The position numbers were made by a program, and so were the translations under genes. Below the pieces are notes generated by a model. It had not been told where the DNA came from, made no database searches, and saw only the letters and a program-made list of their open reading frames with translations. A stretch of DNA of 64,000 bases, from NCBI GenBank assembly GCA_964640125.1, contig CAZXGG010000002.1:1-64000 (forward strand), in the 5' to 3' direction. Below, piece by piece: positions 35,303 through 44,694 of this stretch (positions within the stretch are counted from its first letter, which is position 1; the number at the start of each line of letters is the position of its first letter). This DNA comes from G020353115 sp964640125 (GTDB lineage Bacteria; Bacteroidota; Bacteroidia; Bacteroidales; VadinHA17).

Positions 35303-38164
35303 ATGTCACAAGATCGTTTCGTTAACCGTCATAATGGTCCGGCAAAGAAAGATATTCATGCCATGTTGGAGAGGATTGGAGTTGATTCGCTCGACGAATT
35401 GATCGGTAAGACAGTTCCTGAATCCATCTTACTTGAAAAACCGCTGGATCTTCCGGACGGGATCAGCGAGTTTGAATATATCCGGCGCATCAGGAAGATT
35501 GCTGCAAAAAACAAACTGTTTAAATCCTACATTGGTATGGGGTATTACGGGACTATCCTGCCTGCCGTAATACAGAGGAACATCCTTGAAAATCCAGCCT
35601 GGTATACTTCATATACCCCATATCAGGCGGAGATATCTCAGGGCCGGCTTGAGGCATTGTTGAATTTTCAAACCATGATAACTGACTTTACGGGGATGGA
35701 AATCGCCAATGCTTCCCTTCTTGATGAAGCTACGGCAGCTGCTGAAGCCATGATCATGCTTTTTAATACCCGGTCCAGAAGTGCCGTAAAAGAGAACCGG
35801 AATACATTTTTTGTTGATGGGAACACCTTTCCACAAACCCTGGATCTCCTTAAAACACGTTCGGAACCACTGGGGATTGAATTAATGATTGGGAATTTCA
35901 GGGAATTTCGGTTCGACACCCCGGTTTTTGGTGTACTGGTTCAATACCCCAATGCAGATGGTGAGATCGTGGATTATGCATCTTTTGCTCAACTGGCTCA
36001 GGAGAACGAAACTCCGGTAGCCGTTATAGCAGACCTTATGAGCCTTGCTATTCTTACACCCCCCGGTGAATGGAATGCCGATATAGTGGTTGGTTCCACC
36101 CAGCGATTTGGTGTTCCCATGGGATACGGGGGACCACACGCTGCTTATTTTGCTACCCGTGAAAAGTTCAAGAGGAGTATACCGGGAAGGATTATCGGGG
36201 TTTCAATTGATTCGCATGGTAATCACGCGTTGCGAATGGCATTGCAAACCAGGGAACAACACATAAAAAGAGAACGAGCCACATCCAACATATGTACTGC
36301 CCAGGCTTTGCTGGCAACAATGGCAGGTATGTATGCTGTATACCATGGACCGGAAGGCATCAGGGAAATTGCATTTACCATACATCAATCGGCGGGAATA
36401 TTATCAGATAAACTGAATGAACTCGGGTATAAACAGGTCAATAAAAACTATTTTGATACCGTACGGGTCGAATTGCCAGGAGAACTATCCTTACCTGCTA
36501 TCAGGGAAACCGCAGAGCAAAAAGGGATAAATTTCAGGTATATTAATGATCATAGCCTTGCCATTAGCCTGGATGAAACCGTCGGTGTGGAAGACCTTAA
36601 TCAGATTATTGAGCTGTTTGCATCGGCAACAAATGAAACATATCACACCGTTGAAACCATACCTGAATACACCTACTTTGATGCTGCTTTTAAACGCCAG
36701 TCAAGTTACCTGAAACAGCGGGTGTTTAACAGCTACCATTCGGAAACGGAGATGATGAGATATATCAAGAAGCTTGAAAGAAAAGACTTTTCCCTTACTC
36801 ATTCCATGATTTCACTCGGGTCCTGCACCATGAAGCTGAATGCCGCTACTGAGATGCTGTCATTAACGTGGCCGGAGTTTGGCAACCTGCATCCGTTTGT
36901 TCCGGTTGATCAGGCAGCAGGGTATCATCAGATTTTCAGGGAACTGGAAGATGACCTGAAGGTGATCACCGGGTTTGATGCCATTTCATTCCAGCCAAAT
37001 TCGGGAGCAGCAGGAGAATATGCGGGACTGATGGTGATCAGGGCGTATCATAAGAGCATAGGAGAAGGGCATAGAAACGTGGTATTGATCCCTGCTTCAG
37101 CTCATGGAACGAACCCGGCGAGTGCGGTTATGGCGGGAGCAGAGGTTGTTGTGGTGGAATGTGATGGACAGGGGAATGTTAACATGGAATCACTGAGGGA
37201 GAAAGCCGGGGAGCATCGTGATAACCTCTCCGCGTTTATGATTACCTATCCTTCCACGCATGGTGTTTTTGAGGAGCATGTTGCAGAGATGATCAACATC
37301 ATCCATGAGCATGGAGGACAGGTCTATATGGATGGTGCAAACATGAATGCACAGGTGGGGCTAACCAATCCCGCAATCATTGGAGCAGACGTCTGTCACC
37401 TGAATCTTCACAAAACGTTTGCTATTCCACATGGGGGTGGGGGCCCCGGGATGGGACCAATTGGAGTGGCTTCCCATTTATCGGAATTTCTTCCCGGACA
37501 CCCGGTAGTGAAAACAGGAGGGGAAAAAGGAATTCCTGCAATTGGAGCTGCTCCCTGGGGAAGTGCGGGTATCCTGCCCATTTCACATGCATATATTAAA
37601 ATGATGGGAGGAGACGGGCTTACTGAAGCTACACGAATAGCAATCTTAAATGCCAATTACATTGCTGCTTCCCTGAAGGATCATTTTCCGGTAGTATATA
37701 CCGGTAAAAAGGGTTTCGTTGCCCATGAGATGATTCTTGAGTGCAGGAATTTTAAACAATCAGCGGAAGTTACGGAAGCTGATATTGCCAAACGACTAAT
37801 GGATTACGGATTTCATGCTCCAACACTCTCCTTCCCGGTTCATGGAACCTTGATGGTCGAGCCGACAGAGAGCGAATCAAAAAAGGAGCTGGACCGGTTT
37901 ATTGAAGCCCTGATGACTATTCACGCAGAGATCATAGAAATTTCAACAGGCGAGGCAGACCGGGAAGATAATGTTCTGAAAAACGCTCCCCATACCGCTC
38001 AGGCAGTTACCAGCGATACATGGGATCATCCTTATGGAAGGGAAAAAGCTGCTTTTCCCCTGAAATGGGTTGGTGACAACAAATTCTGGCCAGCCGTTGG
38101 GCGACTGGATGATGCATACGGTGACAGGAATCTTATCTGTACCTGTGCAGCACTATATGAGTAG
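35303..38164 (+). CDS. gcvP: Glycine dehydrogenase (aminomethyl-transferring), P-protein
   Basis: 953 residues, the single-chain form in which both P-protein halves are fused. The PLP lysine is Lys704 in LHKTFAIPHGGGGPGMGP. The N-terminal half starts with RHNGPAKKDIHAML and contains RREQHI-like QTREQHIKRERATSNICT. It decarboxylates glycine and passes the aminomethyl group to the lipoylated H-protein. The other glycine cleavage genes are not nearby. The 122-base leader shows no glycine riboswitch; it has a repeated TTTTTAACC (35270, 35285) of unknown meaning. Confidence 0.97.
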   Translation: MSQDRFVNRHNGPAKKDIHAMLERIGVDSLDELIGKTVPESILLEKPLDLPDGISEFEYIRRIRKIAAKNKLFKSYIGMGYYGTILPAVIQRNILENPAWYTSYTPYQAEISQGRLEALLNFQTMITDFTGMEIANASLLDEATAAAEAMIMLFNTRSRSAVKENRNTFFVDGNTFPQTLDLLKTRSEPLGIELMIGNFREFRFDTPVFGVLVQYPNADGEIVDYASFAQLAQENETPVAVIADLMSLAILTPPGEWNADIVVGSTQRFGVPMGYGGPHAAYFATREKFKRSIPGRIIGVSIDSHGNHALRMALQTREQHIKRERATSNICTAQALLATMAGMYAVYHGPEGIREIAFTIHQSAGILSDKLNELGYKQVNKNYFDTVRVELPGELSLPAIRETAEQKGINFRYINDHSLAISLDETVGVEDLNQIIELFASATNETYHTVETIPEYTYFDAAFKRQSSYLKQRVFNSYHSETEMMRYIKKLERKDFSLTHSMISLGSCTMKLNAATEMLSLTWPEFGNLHPFVPVDQAAGYHQIFRELEDDLKVITGFDAISFQPNSGAAGEYAGLMVIRAYHKSIGEGHRNVVLIPASAHGTNPASAVMAGAEVVVVECDGQGNVNMESLREKAGEHRDNLSAFMITYPSTHGVFEEHVAEMINIIHEHGGQVYMDGANMNAQVGLTNPAIIGADVCHLNLHKTFAIPHGGGGPGMGPIGVASHLSEFLPGHPVVKTGGEKGIPAIGAAPWGSAGILPISHAYIKMMGGDGLTEATRIAILNANYIAASLKDHFPVVYTGKKGFVAHEMILECRNFKQSAEVTEADIAKRLMDYGFHAPTLSFPVHGTLMVEPTESESKKELDRFIEALMTIHAEIIEISTGEADREDNVLKNAPHTAQAVTSDTWDHPYGREKAAFPLKWVGDNKFWPAVGRLDDAYGDRNLICTCAALYE

Positions 38165-38257
38165 CGAAGAGAGGAAGCGGTGACAGGAGTGACCACATCA
38201 TCATTATCCTGTAAACCACTTCCCTGTTATCGAGATGGCAAATGTGAAAAGCCGTGT

Positions 38258-39358
38258 CTATTCCCTAACCTTAAAATGTTTGTCCAGATTTTTCATCCTT
38301 TCCACGATTCCACCATACTCCAGCTCATTGTACGGTAGCATGGCGGCTCCGGAAAATCCCTGTTCCCGGATATCCACTGACTTTCTGGAAACTTTTTCCC
38401 GAATATAATCCCAGAAGGGATGATCAAATGCGTCGGCAACTTCGGTGAATTTCCCATTATGTACGCATAAAGCATGGCATGAAACCAGTGGTGGACCATC
38501 GAAATAGGAAACCGGTGAATTATTTTTTACCGGCATGAGTGGACCGATATGGCTTCCTCTCATAAACCCGGCAACATAATGGCCGATGGAAAAGGGAGCA
38601 AGAATTTCTCCTGTAGCGGGGAAATTACCCTGGACCCTGACCAGGCATACCGGATCATCTTTACCGGTATATTTCCCTGCGATATTGTGAAGTCTTGATG
38701 TACTTACGGATGCAGCAATCTCTCCGGAACTGCGTGAATAAATGCTCTCAATAACGAACCGTTCATTATCGCGCAGGAGGGTGGCAATGTCGTATAAATT
38801 CTCCGGAGCATCGAGTTCAATCATTCGATCACCCTCTGTATAAGAGACATCCATAATATTAAATCGAAATCCTTCTCCTACCTTCGGGCTCAGCATGAGT
38901 CCGGAACAATACATGGGGTCTGTAAAAGCCAAATACAAGGGCAGGTTATAGGCTCCCGGGTCCGTTTTGTCGGCAGCAAAGAATAAAAAGGGTTCATTTG
39001 GTCGTTCCTCGATCTCCATCTCTGCTACAGCCGGCCCCATCCCTTTCACGTTTCCGGAAAAAGAATCCTTAAGAAGATCCTGTCCTGCACCGTACAGTCC
39101 CTGCTCCTTTGCCAGTGCTGTTCCGTCCAGGAATGCATCCCATGCCAGTTTATGAATGCCTTCATTTCCTACTCCCAGCTTGTGGGCAAAGAGAATTGCA
39201 ATATCATCCCCTGTATGACTAACGATAAAGTCAGCCAGGAGATTTTTACTGTTTTTTTCTACAAAATTCCATACCCGATCAAGAAGCTTTTGCCCGGGCT
39301 TAATGTGACCGCCAATGCTTCCTATATCGGCCTTGATAATACTAAGTGTAGTTTTCAT
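38258..39358 (-). CDS. Archaeal-type fructose-1,6-bisphosphate aldolase/phosphatase
   Basis: 366 residues, matching class V FBPase (FBPA/P). Metal-binding acidic residues occur early (KADIGSIGGH, SHTGDD). Tyr230 and Lys233 in AGKYTGKDDPV and Tyr348 in NELEYGGI sit within a residue or so of the Tyr229, Lys232 and Tyr348 described for the Sulfolobus enzyme, where the Lys forms the aldolase Schiff base. One protein would condense triose phosphates to fructose 1,6-bisphosphate and dephosphorylate it, making gluconeogenesis one-way. This enzyme is best known from archaea and deep-branching bacteria. It stands alone, convergent with gcvP. Confidence 0.92.
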   Translation of the reverse strand: MKTTLSIIKADIGSIGGHIKPGQKLLDRVWNFVEKNSKNLLADFIVSHTGDDIAILFAHKLGVGNEGIHKLAWDAFLDGTALAKEQGLYGAGQDLLKDSFSGNVKGMGPAVAEMEIEERPNEPFLFFAADKTDPGAYNLPLYLAFTDPMYCSGLMLSPKVGEGFRFNIMDVSYTEGDRMIELDAPENLYDIATLLRDNERFVIESIYSRSSGEIAASVSTSRLHNIAGKYTGKDDPVCLVRVQGNFPATGEILAPFSIGHYVAGFMRGSHIGPLMPVKNNSPVSYFDGPPLVSCHALCVHNGKFTEVADAFDHPFWDYIREKVSRKSVDIREQGFSGAAMLPYNELEYGGIVERMKNLDKHFKVRE

Positions 39359-39363
39359 AATTG

Positions 39364-39371
39364 TAAAGATA
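39364..39371 (-). promoter_or_regulatory. -7 box almost at the start of the FBPA/P gene
   Basis: The minus strand reads TATCTTTA, one mismatch from TAnnTTTG, ending 5 bases before the ATG. If used, the mRNA would be leaderless or nearly so. The rest of 39372-39633 has no gene and holds a CGCAAAGGACGCA-type stretch near 39517. Confidence 0.35.
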
Positions 39372-39633
39372 AGTTGGTCTATTGCTGTTGATGATGTGTT
39401 GGTTAGAGGAATAATTACTAAAGTTATGAGAACTTAGGCTATTTATCAAAAGATTAGCCAGGAAATTAAAGGAAATCCGAAAATGGGGGTGTTTCATTAC
39501 AAATATAAAGGAGTTTACGCAAAGGACGCAGAATGTACGCTTCCATTGGAATGCCTTCGGCAAAAGGATCGCAAGGAGCTGAATGATAATTATTTATATT
39601 ATGGATGAGTAGTGCTTATTCTTGCTTCCTTTA

Positions 39634-40617
39634 TTAGCCGTGTGTTAGTGCATCTTCAATAACCAGGGAGAAAAGATCCCCGAGGGTGAGGCCAAACATT
39701 TTAACCTGCTTTGGGATAATGCTTTCAGCACTCATTCCGGGTATGGTGTTAATCTCCAGGAAATAAGGTTTTTCTCTGGAGAGTATGTAGTCTATTCTGA
39801 CTATTCCACGGCAATGCAGCAGAGAATAGATTCGGGATGACAGGTTATGGATCATGTTGGTGGAGTCTTCGGAAATTCTTGCCGGAGTGATTTCGTCAGC
39901 CATTTTTGGATCATATTTTGCTTCAAAGTCAAAGAAATCATTTTTTGATACGATCTCAGTTAATGGAAATATATACTCCTTTCCTGCTGTTTTCAGCAAG
40001 CCACAGGTCACTTCCGTTCCATCGATAAACTCTTCTATGATGACTTCATCATCCTCCCGGAGCGCTTTGGATATTGCCGACGCCAGGTAGTCTGCTTGTA
40101 GTACTCGTGATACGCCAAAACTGGAGCCACTGTTGTTTGGTTTAACAAAACAGGGACAGCTCACCTCCCCGGATCCAATCCGTTCCATCCAATCTTCACC
40201 GGACTGTATCAGGATTGATCTGGCTGTCGGGATGCCGAACTTTTCTAAAAAAAGCTTGCAAACATATTTATTAAACGTAAGTGTGGAAGCAAATGCACCG
40301 GAACCGGTATATGGTATTCCAATGATATCAAAATAGCTTTGAAGCGTTCCATCTTCTCCCGGTGTTCCGTGAATAGCGTTGAATACAACATCAAAGTTCA
40401 ACCTTTGTCCACCCACACTGCAGCTAAAGTCATTTTTATCTATTCTTGCTTCTTCGGTTTTATGCAACTGGAGCATCCATTTCTTACCGCGTATCAGGAC
40501 AATGAATGGATTGTATTTCTTTCTATCCAGGTGTTTTAATACCTCATTTGCACTGTTAATCGATATTTGATATTCGGAAGAATCACCACCAGCGACAATG
40601 GCTACATTGATTTTCAT
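39634..40617 (-). CDS. ddl: D-alanine--D-alanine ligase
   Basis: 327 residues, ATP-grasp fold. NVAIVAGGDSSEYQISINSA at the N-terminus, FNAIHGTPGEDGTLQSYFD for substrate binding, CFVKPNNSGSSFGVSRV for ATP binding and YFLEINTIPGMS for metal binding are all typical of Ddl. It makes D-Ala-D-Ala for peptidoglycan in the cytosol, the substrate of MurF encoded at the right end of the window. Last gene of the PASTA-T9SS-RluA-Ddl unit, 123 bases after rluA. Confidence 0.95.
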   Translation of the reverse strand: MKINVAIVAGGDSSEYQISINSANEVLKHLDRKKYNPFIVLIRGKKWMLQLHKTEEARIDKNDFSCSVGGQRLNFDVVFNAIHGTPGEDGTLQSYFDIIGIPYTGSGAFASTLTFNKYVCKLFLEKFGIPTARSILIQSGEDWMERIGSGEVSCPCFVKPNNSGSSFGVSRVLQADYLASAISKALREDDEVIIEEFIDGTEVTCGLLKTAGKEYIFPLTEIVSKNDFFDFEAKYDPKMADEITPARISEDSTNMIHNLSSRIYSLLHCRGIVRIDYILSREKPYFLEINTIPGMSAESIIPKQVKMFGLTLGDLFSLVIEDALTHG

Positions 40618-40705
40618 TGGGACAATTTTAAGGTAATGTTACTGTATGTATTGCAATCGACAGCATTTTTCAACATTCCAAATTACAAAAAAACTACGAA
40701 AGGCT

Positions 40706-40726
40706 TACCTGCTGAACGGGCAGGTA
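40706..40726. repeat. Small hairpin between rluA and ddl
   Basis: TACCTGC-tgaacgg-GCAGGTA is a perfect 7-base dyad, partly overlapping a second possible stem GGGCA-ggta-TGCCC. It may modulate read-through from rluA into ddl or be an interspersed repeat. Confidence 0.35.
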
Positions 40727-40740
40727 TGCCCATGACAACT

Positions 40741-41760
40741 TCACATACCCACTATATAATTTCTCCATTTTTCAAAAACCGTGTACATATCTTCTGGCAA
40801 TGCAGAGGTAAATTGCATCCACTCTCCTGATACCGGATGTTTAAATCCCAGGTATTTAGCATGGAGTGCTTGTCTTGGAAGGATGGAAAAGCAATTTTTA
40901 ACAAATTGTTTGTATTTGGTAAACGTTGTTCCCCGAAGGATTTGGTCTCCGCCATATTCTTCATCGTTGAAAAGCGGGTGTTTAATGTATTGAAAATGGA
41001 CCCGGATCTGGTGTGTTCTCCCCGTTTCAAGCTTGCATTCCACGAGCGTCACATAACCCAGTCGTTCCAGTACCGTATAGTGTGTGATGCCCGGTTTTCC
41101 TTCTTTTCCATCAGGGAAAACATACATTTTCGTACGGTCTCTTGGGTTCCTCCCAATATGCCCTGTAATGGTTCCCGTATCATCCTTCAAATTACCCCAA
41201 ACCAGGGCGATGTATTTCCGGTCGCTCGTCCGGTCGTAGAATTGTTTTGCCAGCCTGTTGTGTGCCATCTCTGTTTTTGCAACGACCAGTATTCCGGACG
41301 TGTTTTTATCGAGCCGGTGCACTAATCCAGCTCTGATCTTCCCCTCCTGGAACAGGGGTATATCTTTCAGGTGGTATGCGAGTGCATTCACCAGGGTTCC
41401 GGTATAATTACCATATCCCGGATGAACAACAAGGCCTGCCTGTTTATTCAGGACGATGATATCGTCATCCTCGTAAATGATTTCCAATGGAATATCTTCC
41501 GGAATAATTTCGATCTCCCGCGGAGGATGGGGCAGGAGTATTGAAATTACATCTCCGGGTTTTACTTTGTAACTTGGTCTTGCAGGGTGATCGTTGACCA
41601 GGATATTCCCTGCACTGGCTGCTGCCTGGATCCTGGTCCTGGACACATTTTCAAGCCTGTTTGAAAGAAACTTGTCAATCCGTAACAACCCCTGTCCCTT
41701 ATCAGCAACAATATGGAAATGTTCGTAAAGCTCATTTATCTCCTGGAGATCTTCCATCAT
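40741..41760 (-). CDS. RluA-family pseudouridine synthase (RluD-like)
   Basis: 339 residues. An S4 RNA-binding domain (about 25-75, LLRIDKFLSNRLENVSRTRI) precedes the synthase domain with catalytic Asp151 in GLVHRLDKNTSG and the late motif GRTHQIRVHFQYIKHPLF. It converts uridines in RNA to pseudouridine; RluD, the closest type, modifies 23S rRNA. It is the third gene in the operon, 21 bases after the T9SS protein gene. Confidence 0.93.
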   Translation of the reverse strand: MMEDLQEINELYEHFHIVADKGQGLLRIDKFLSNRLENVSRTRIQAAASAGNILVNDHPARPSYKVKPGDVISILLPHPPREIEIIPEDIPLEIIYEDDDIIVLNKQAGLVVHPGYGNYTGTLVNALAYHLKDIPLFQEGKIRAGLVHRLDKNTSGILVVAKTEMAHNRLAKQFYDRTSDRKYIALVWGNLKDDTGTITGHIGRNPRDRTKMYVFPDGKEGKPGITHYTVLERLGYVTLVECKLETGRTHQIRVHFQYIKHPLFNDEEYGGDQILRGTTFTKYKQFVKNCFSILPRQALHAKYLGFKHPVSGEWMQFTSALPEDMYTVFEKWRNYIVGM

Positions 41761-41781
41761 GATCTTTTATTGAGAAGTGGA

Positions 41782-43647
41782 TTACCGGCTGATAATAAAT
41801 TTCTTAGCGGCAAACGTGGAATGCTGGTTGTGAACAATAAAAAAATAGAGCCCCGGAGCAAATTCCGAAAGGTCTATTTCGCTCGGGTGTTCAGTGGTTT
41901 CAAACAGAGTTCGGCCTTGACTGTCGATGATGGCAAAGCGTGTGTTTTTAAATTGCAGGTCTTCCGGAAATTCAATCCGGATATATTGATTTGCCGGATT
42001 AGGAAAAAGATTAAAAACTGGTTCAGCCAGGATTGGTTTCCGGAATGTGATTAACGATTTGCCCATGACCGGTCTGATCATCAGTGCTCCAGGGAATTGT
42101 GAATTATGCCATATTCCACTTTGCTGGTAGAATAGTTTGTCATTTTTTACACGGTTAAGATCAAATCCGAAGTTTAAAAATGCGTCTGTAATTTGTTGCC
42201 ATCCAACGTAGAACTTCCCTGACACAAACACTGCTGTATCGAGTATGTATGTATGGAACCTGTTTAATTCCTTCTCATACAAGGGTTCTTCACTTGCCTG
42301 GCTATAGAGCACATCACCCGGGTTCCCATTATCATCAGACCATACGGTTAATGTAAAGTACCGCTGGCTTTCATCCTGGTAACTCTGGTTAAAATAGATC
42401 TGTATGCCATAAAGTGAATCGGGAATGTAGGCGTTGAACTGGTAAGCGATCCTGGCATTTTCCGCCCCCTGTCCGGTAAAACCATATCCCCCCTCAGCCG
42501 AGCCGTCATCGTAGGCAAAATATTCGTTAAAAACCTGGTGATAGACTACCGTATCGTTGGCCTTAATGTCAAAATTATCAGTGATCAGATAGGATCTGAC
42601 TTCAAAGAGGGCTGAGTCAGTTTGAGTTGAACTGAAGGTGTATATCAGGGTTGTATCGTAATGAATGGTTTCCGCCGGGTCAATATTTGCTGCACCGGCT
42701 GACAGTGAATAATCAAGTTGTTGATCGTACAGATCGGTTATTTCAAACAGGCGTGTGACATTTCTGACACTGTCATCATGGTTTGTATAGGAGATAGAGA
42801 CCGAGTTCCCCATTTCAGACAGCGAGGTTGCCTTGAAATGGTCCCATGGCATCGCTTCATGATTCTTCAGCAGGGACTGCATTGGCATGTTCATTGTTAC
42901 GTCATTGAGCAATGTATCATTTGGATTGCGCCCCCTGTCCAGTTTGATATAATCCAGATGCCAGTGGTCACAATTTCCTACCATTCCCGGAGAACTGGCG
43001 TTAACGGATAAACTGGCATAATTCTTAAACCTGAATTTGAACCCTTGTTTCAGGAAGATCGTATCCATGACCGGGATCAGAACCTGCCTGAATTCCCGGA
43101 GGGTATCCCCCGGGCTGTTCCAGACCGAATGCCAGATCGAATCTTCCGGGGAGTAAAACTCAAGAACCAGGGAGTCTTTCGGGGAAGGTTCATCTCCAAT
43201 ACCACCCGGTTGATAAAAAAAACTGAGAAAAACAGCGTCTGAAGGAAGATAATCAAGATCGATCGGATGTGATGTTAAATGGTCAGCGATAAACCCAAAT
43301 GAATTGGCATTTTCATAGATGCTGCCGGTGTGATCAATAGCATCCAGTGTTGCCACTCCGATCGAAATAGGGTTCACTCCATAGGTGTTGTTAATGAACG
43401 CATACTGATCTTCCCAGAGCCCTGGATCGGGGTAAATGGTATATTCCGAAAAATCATCAAAAAACGGAAGTTCCAGTGTGTCCTGAAGCTGTTTGCTTTT
43501 TGCACCTGCCTCCCGTGTGTATCTTTCATACTGATCCTGTATGATCCCATTGGATGTTAGCCCAATGACCCGTTCCTGTGCATTGATCGCCGGGCTGATG
43601 AAGAGAACCAGGAGAATGAAATATTTAATCGGGAAGAAGGTTTTCAT
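41782..43647 (-). CDS. T9SS type A sorting-domain secreted protein
   Basis: 621 residues. A signal peptide covers about 1-23 (FISPAINAQ). The C-terminal 75 residues, from PVFNLFPNPANQYIRIEF to GLYFFIVHNQHSTFAAKKFIISR, are a type A T9SS sorting domain, so the protein should cross the outer membrane by the type IX system and be attached to the cell surface or released. The middle is beta-rich and Asp/Tyr-rich, with no catalytic motif recognised; it may be a surface or gliding-related protein. Its start overlaps the end of the PASTA gene by 23 bases. Confidence 0.85.
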   Translation of the reverse strand: MKTFFPIKYFILLVLFISPAINAQERVIGLTSNGIIQDQYERYTREAGAKSKQLQDTLELPFFDDFSEYTIYPDPGLWEDQYAFINNTYGVNPISIGVATLDAIDHTGSIYENANSFGFIADHLTSHPIDLDYLPSDAVFLSFFYQPGGIGDEPSPKDSLVLEFYSPEDSIWHSVWNSPGDTLREFRQVLIPVMDTIFLKQGFKFRFKNYASLSVNASSPGMVGNCDHWHLDYIKLDRGRNPNDTLLNDVTMNMPMQSLLKNHEAMPWDHFKATSLSEMGNSVSISYTNHDDSVRNVTRLFEITDLYDQQLDYSLSAGAANIDPAETIHYDTTLIYTFSSTQTDSALFEVRSYLITDNFDIKANDTVVYHQVFNEYFAYDDGSAEGGYGFTGQGAENARIAYQFNAYIPDSLYGIQIYFNQSYQDESQRYFTLTVWSDDNGNPGDVLYSQASEEPLYEKELNRFHTYILDTAVFVSGKFYVGWQQITDAFLNFGFDLNRVKNDKLFYQQSGIWHNSQFPGALMIRPVMGKSLITFRKPILAEPVFNLFPNPANQYIRIEFPEDLQFKNTRFAIIDSQGRTLFETTEHPSEIDLSEFAPGLYFFIVHNQHSTFAAKKFIISR

Positions 43648-44467
43648 CTAATTCAGGTATTAACACCGATGTGGTATCCGGAACCGGTAGCTTTGCAGAA
43701 TCGAGTGTAAGCCAGAGGTAGACCGGTGAACCAAGCTGGATCAGGTTTTTTTCATCGGATTCAGGATTCTGTTTCCAGACTATTGCCCGGGTTGAATCTT
43801 CCCCGGTCAGCACCGTTTCATCATAGGTGAACGCCCCCAGGTTCAGAGAGGCGTCCAGGATCCTTGATTCTGCCTGTTTGAAAGTCATGAAGATCAGATC
43901 AGGGACAATGGTTTTCCTGTCGCTTAATCCCTTTCCAAGCACAAGATCGATGTTCGATAATTTTTCAAGGGAATCTCCTTCCTGGATTTCCTCACCCTGG
44001 TAAAGCTGTTTCAAGACGTTATTGATGGCAAGATCCGGGACATAGATCCGTCTTCCCATTTTTAGTCCACTGGTTTCGAGGATTGCATTTGCCTGACGCA
44101 GGGTGAGCCCTACAAGGTTTGGCACCTGGACCATTTCAGGATTCCTGGCATTAATGGTAAGGAAAATGGTTCGATCTTTCTTAACCATAAAACCGGGCTT
44201 TGGGTTCTGTTCAACAACTGTCCCTCGATCAACAATATTGGTATACACCGAATCGATGATTTGATAATCCAGTTTGTTCTCTTTTGCAATTTCTGCGACC
44301 TCCTCGGGTGTGAGTGAAAAAAAGTCTGGTACCGGCCTTGCTTGTCCATGATGAGTGTAAAGATGAAGGTATAACATGGTTATGAGAATAATTGCCACCG
44401 TAATTACCACTGCAAGCCCCAGGTGCTTCAGGAAATATTTACTGATAATAAACCGAAGAAATTCCAT
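43625..44467 (-). CDS. Membrane-anchored protein with three PASTA domains
   Basis: 280 residues. One membrane helix (about 14-36) is followed by three PASTA units at about 46-107, 112-180 and 188-258, with motifs PDFFSLTPEEVAEIAKE, VPNLVGLTLRQANAILE and VPDLIFMTFKQAESRI. PASTA domains bind peptidoglycan stem peptides or muropeptides; there is no kinase or penicillin-binding domain here, so it would be a periplasmic sensor or scaffold. Its place at the head of an operon ending in ddl supports a cell-wall role. The last 25 residues are acidic. Confidence 0.88.
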   Translation of the reverse strand: MEFLRFIISKYFLKHLGLAVVITVAIILITMLYLHLYTHHGQARPVPDFFSLTPEEVAEIAKENKLDYQIIDSVYTNIVDRGTVVEQNPKPGFMVKKDRTIFLTINARNPEMVQVPNLVGLTLRQANAILETSGLKMGRRIYVPDLAINNVLKQLYQGEEIQEGDSLEKLSNIDLVLGKGLSDRKTIVPDLIFMTFKQAESRILDASLNLGAFTYDETVLTGEDSTRAIVWKQNPESDEKNLIQLGSPVYLWLTLDSAKLPVPDTTSVLIPELDENLLPD

Positions 44468-44516
44468 GATGTTTTAAGGAATAAAAGATTTCCCGTCAGA
44501 AACAATAACGATACAA

Positions 44517-44547
44517 CAAATATAAAATTATCCGGGGAGAAAATAAA
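44517..44547 (-). promoter_or_regulatory. Promoter of the PASTA-T9SS-rluA-ddl operon
   Basis: Minus strand: TTTA (44547-44544), 19 bases, TATATTTG (44524-44517). The -7 box is perfect, the -33 box has one mismatch. The first ATG is 49 bases downstream. Confidence 0.55.
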
Positions 44548-44694
44548 GATGGCTGGAGTTACTGCCCGGTTATTGAAAAGGCTGTGCTCTCTGGTTCGGG
44601 AAAACCTCCTGACATTGAGCATAGATAATCAGTCAACTATTTTGCATTTCTCAATTTATTCTGTTAATTGTAAGATTCTTTTAAATCTGCTAAC

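Noticed and set aside
39342..39563. 73-residue minus-strand frame between FBPA/P and ddl
   Set aside because: No domain, no start signal, AT-rich composition, and it overlaps the FBPA/P start on the same strand.
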